Assembly: GCA_019418195.1 (NCBI GenBank)
Contig: DYCJ01000093.1
Span: 2,537 to 8,592 of the forward strand
From: Clostridiales bacterium
GTDB lineage: Bacteria > Bacillota > Clostridia > Lachnospirales > Lachnospiraceae
Length of the DNA: 6,056 nucleotides
Reading direction: 5' to 3'
Each line of letters opens with the position of its first letter. Positions within the stretch are counted from its first letter, which is position 1. This document shows, piece after piece, positions 4,313-6,056 of the stretch. Under the pieces are notes generated by a model that saw only the letters and a list, made by a program, of their open reading frames with translations, made no database searches and had not been told where the DNA came from. The position numbers and the translations under genes were made by a program.

Positions 4313-6056
4313 CTATCTTTTTTCTTTCCCACTGACAATTGTGTAGTACCCTTTCGAAGTGATCACATACACGATAACATAGAACAGGGCAAATACAAGA
4401 TAGCAACAGGCAGTCACGATAATGAGCAGGCTCTCTTCGGCTGCCCATATCAGGAGCAGTATCTTGGATATCAGCGGGAATGCAAATGCCAGATGGATCC
4501 CGGCCATGACAAGCGGCAGGAAGAACACGGTCAGTACCTGCGAGTTAATGCTCTGCTTTACTTCCTTCCGGGTCATGCCTACTTTCATCAGGATATCAAA
4601 ACGATCCTGATCTTCATATCCTTCCGAAATCTGTTTGTAATACATGATGAGTATCGTACCAAAAAGGAACACTGCCCCCAGCATCACGCCCAGAAAGAAA
4701 AGCCCGCCGTTAATAGCTATGGTATCCGCTCTTCCGCCCGCCTTGGAATCAATATAATAGTGAGGATAATCCACGGTCATCTGTACCCCGTCCGCTCCCA
4801 CTCCATCCGAAGCAGTCAGTGCGCCGATCCGTTCCAGGATCGTATTATAGATGTCGATCTGTTTCTCATCTTTGCAGTTCAGGTCAAATCCATAGCTCTC
4901 TTCTATATAGGCGACCGCTATACTCTCGTCTTCCTTTGCAAGTGAATTTCTGTACTCCTCGATCTGACGGATCACAGACATGTCTTTCACGACAATAAAG
5001 TACGCTCCCATTACATTTACCTGAGCGGTTCCCACAGGAAACGGCTGCTTATCCAGAATCTTTACATCCCACGATCCGCAGCCGGTGATCGACAGTGTAT
5101 CATAATCATACACCGCCTTGAACGGATAGAGCAGAAGTTCGCCGTCCGAAAGCTCTGCACTTTCACCGGAGAGTCGGTTGTAGTCCTCAAGGCTGATCAT
5201 GTAGACGCTCCGGATAGATTCCACGTCGCCTGTTCCCGTCTCAGCTAGTCCTCCCGCGCTCAGCGTGAACTCATCCCGCAGCTGGAATCCCGCCATACTG
5301 TAGATGTGGAAGTCCTCGATATTCTCCGCACTTTCACCGTATTCGGCCAGCACTTCATCTACGACTGCTTTGTACGGCTCTGTCTCACTGTAGTCGTTAG
5401 ATCTGAGTTCCATCGTAATGTCATGGGGATATCTCTTCTGTATGCCGTCCTCTGTCTGGGCGTAGAGGCACACTGTGGACGACAGCGTGACAAGCATCAT
5501 AGTAGACAGGATACAGATCGATGCAAGCCCCGCACCGTTGCGCTTCATCCGGTAGACCATAGATGAAAGAGAGACAAAATGTTTTGTTTTATAATAATAT
5601 TTCTTATTCTTCTGGAGCAGTTTGCAAAGCGCCACAGATCCCGAGATAAACAGCAGATATGTGGCAATGATGACCATGACTACCGCTACGAGGAACATAA
5701 GGAGCGCCGACATCGGATCAATGACCGCCACCGCCAGATAGTATGCTCCCGCCAGAAGCAGAGCGCCGATGACCGCCAGGATCCAGTTTGCTTTTGGCGG
5801 TTTCTCGCCTACATTCTCGCTCTTTAACATTTCTACCGGACGCAGCCGGAAAATATAAAATATCATCCGTAGCATGATCAGAAAGTAAAGTACGAGAAAG
5901 AGACCCGCCGTAGCTATGACAGGTTTTAGCTCCACATGGATGGCAAATCCTGTCGCACCGCCCAGAATACGCAGGGCGGCAAGTTCCGCCAGCTTGGAGA
6001 AAAGGATACCCAGGATAAGCCCCGCAGCTATGGATATCACAGCCGTCAGTATGTTC
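4313..6056 (-). CDS. BceB-type (FtsX-like) ABC transporter permease (partial, N-terminus missing)
   Basis: C-terminal 580 residues of a permease like those of BceAB/VraFG peptide-resistance transporters; the frame is open to the right edge and no true start is seen. Eight hydrophobic segments are visible, five before and three after a soluble domain of about 245 residues (about 200-445 of the fragment). In the ten-segment BceB layout this means segments 1-2, around 110 residues, are missing. BceB-like marks: FVSLSSMVYRMKRNGAGL before the fifth visible segment, and MYYKQISEGYEDQDRFDILMKVGMTRKEV after the sixth, both in two pieces similar to B. subtilis BceB. The family moves or frees cell-wall-targeting peptide antibiotics and often signals to a BceS-type kinase. 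An ATPase partner is expected beyond the right edge. No two-component genes follow it here. Ligand unknown. Confidence 0.9.
   Translation of the reverse strand, partial: NILTAVISIAAGLILGILFSKLAELAALRILGGATGFAIHVELKPVIATAGLFLVLYFLIMLRMIFYIFRLRPVEMLKSENVGEKPPKANWILAVIGALLLAGAYYLAVAVIDPMSALLMFLVAVVMVIIATYLLFISGSVALCKLLQKNKKYYYKTKHFVSLSSMVYRMKRNGAGLASICILSTMMLVTLSSTVCLYAQTEDGIQKRYPHDITMELRSNDYSETEPYKAVVDEVLAEYGESAENIEDFHIYSMAGFQLRDEFTLSAGGLAETGTGDVESIRSVYMISLEDYNRLSGESAELSDGELLLYPFKAVYDYDTLSITGCGSWDVKILDKQPFPVGTAQVNVMGAYFIVVKDMSVIRQIEEYRNSLAKEDESIAVAYIEESYGFDLNCKDEKQIDIYNTILERIGALTASDGVGADGVQMTVDYPHYYIDSKAGGRADTIAINGGLFFLGVMLGAVFLFGTILIMYYKQISEGYEDQDRFDILMKVGMTRKEVKQSINSQVLTVFFLPLVMAGIHLAFAFPLISKILLLIWAAEESLLIIVTACCYLVFALFYVIVYVITSKGYYTIVSGKEKR

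Noticed and set aside
4007..4335. Plus-strand open frames opposite the kinase-like gene start and its leader
   Set aside because: They overlap the coding start, promoter and leader of a supported gene, and show no family features.

Overview
The window reads as chromosomal DNA from a low-to-moderate GC Firmicute, most likely a gut Lachnospiraceae-type Clostridia (inference from protein style, AGGAGG ribosome binding sites, TATAAT promoters with an extended TGn, and a BceB-type permease). All genes I can support lie on the minus strand, so transcription runs from the right edge to the left edge.

Right part (4313-6056): the C-terminal 580 residues of a BceB-type (FtsX-like) ABC permease, cut by the window end. 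Then comes a 160-nt leader region with its own promoter, followed by a cytidylate-kinase-like gene (3520-4152), which ends at a very strong intrinsic terminator (3453-3507).

Middle (3114-3519): about 400 bases without a credible gene. It holds, from right to left, the terminator, three GC-rich tandem repeat units of 52-53 nt (the third shortened by 17 nt), a 76-nt imperfect palindrome, a second small terminator-like hairpin, and a strong promoter with a dyad over its -10 box. The part between the two terminators is bounded by an inverted 10-mer and has no assigned function. It is the least explained stretch of the window.

Left part (1-3092): a tightly packed branched-chain amino-acid type ABC importer operon, livH-livM-livG-livF. 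The junctions are abutting or overlapping (TAG|GTG, TAATG, and a TAGGAGG in which a stop codon overlaps the next ribosome binding site). LivH and LivM form the membrane channel and LivG and LivF are the two ATPases; livF is cut at residue 121 by the left edge. No gene for the periplasmic-type substrate-binding protein (LivJ) is present upstream of livH, where it commonly sits. It must be beyond livF or elsewhere. I see no convincing evidence of a wholly new system; the best leads are the structured repeat island and the operator-like dyad at the liv promoter.
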